A stretch of DNA of 14,287 bases, taken from contig CP070731.1 of NCBI GenBank assembly GCA_020347545.1, positions 1,777,098 to 1,791,384 on the forward strand. Direction: 5' to 3'. The first letter of the stretch is position 1. The number at the start of each line of letters is the position of its first letter. Position numbers and translations under genes: made by a program. The notes beneath the pieces were generated by a model that worked only from the letters and a program-made list of their open reading frames with translations, was not told the origin of the DNA and searched no databases. The stretch comes from Flavobacteriaceae bacterium (GTDB taxonomy: Bacteria > Bacteroidota > Bacteroidia > Flavobacteriales > Flavobacteriaceae). Below, piece by piece: positions 14,286 to 14,287 of the stretch.

Positions 14286-14287
14286 TG

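Overview
The window is an ordinary-looking core chromosomal segment of a member of Bacteroidota, most likely class Flavobacteriia. Three things point there. The gliding-motility genes gldB and gldC are present. Candidate promoters fit the Bacteroidota -7 consensus TAnnTTTG and Shine-Dalgarno sequences are weak. Several proteins are of flavobacterial type, including a fused HPPK-deoxynucleoside kinase and a primase whose zinc-finger ligands are missing. The DNA is AT-rich throughout. I see no tRNA, rRNA, CRISPR array, insertion sequence or phage module.

Layout from left to right. Positions 1-341 (minus) hold the N-terminal part of a small secreted protein whose end lies outside the window. It is divergent from an AraC-family regulator (543-1415, plus). 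The regulator converges with sppA (1417-3183, minus), a membrane-anchored signal peptide peptidase, with only one base between them. Divergent from sppA is a folK-deoxynucleoside kinase fusion (3372-4514, plus, TTG start), which converges on gldC-gldB (4554-5920, minus). gldB is divergent from nadE (5986-6774, plus), and predicted promoters for both sit in the 65-bp gap. nadE meets dnaG stop codon to stop codon.

From 6775 to the right edge everything is on the minus strand. In transcription order this is pdxJ, an alpha/beta hydrolase, a four-helix membrane protein, tig (trigger factor), clpP, clpX and dnaG. pdxJ and the hydrolase overlap by one base (TGATG) and probably form an operon with the membrane protein. 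tig has its own predicted promoter and a strong terminator. clpP-clpX form a two-gene unit ending in a second clear terminator before dnaG.

Functionally the segment combines protein quality control (trigger factor, ClpXP, SppA), cofactor synthesis (PdxJ for vitamin B6, NadE for NAD, HPPK for folate), dNTP salvage and replication (deoxynucleoside kinase, DnaG) and gliding motility (GldB, GldC). I found no dramatic new system. The points most worth following up are the loss of all four zinc ligands in the DnaG N-terminal domain, the folate/deoxynucleoside kinase fusion with a non-ATG start, an HExxH-like motif in GldB, a variant ClpP-docking loop in ClpX, and the regulator/secreted-protein pair with an inverted repeat between them.
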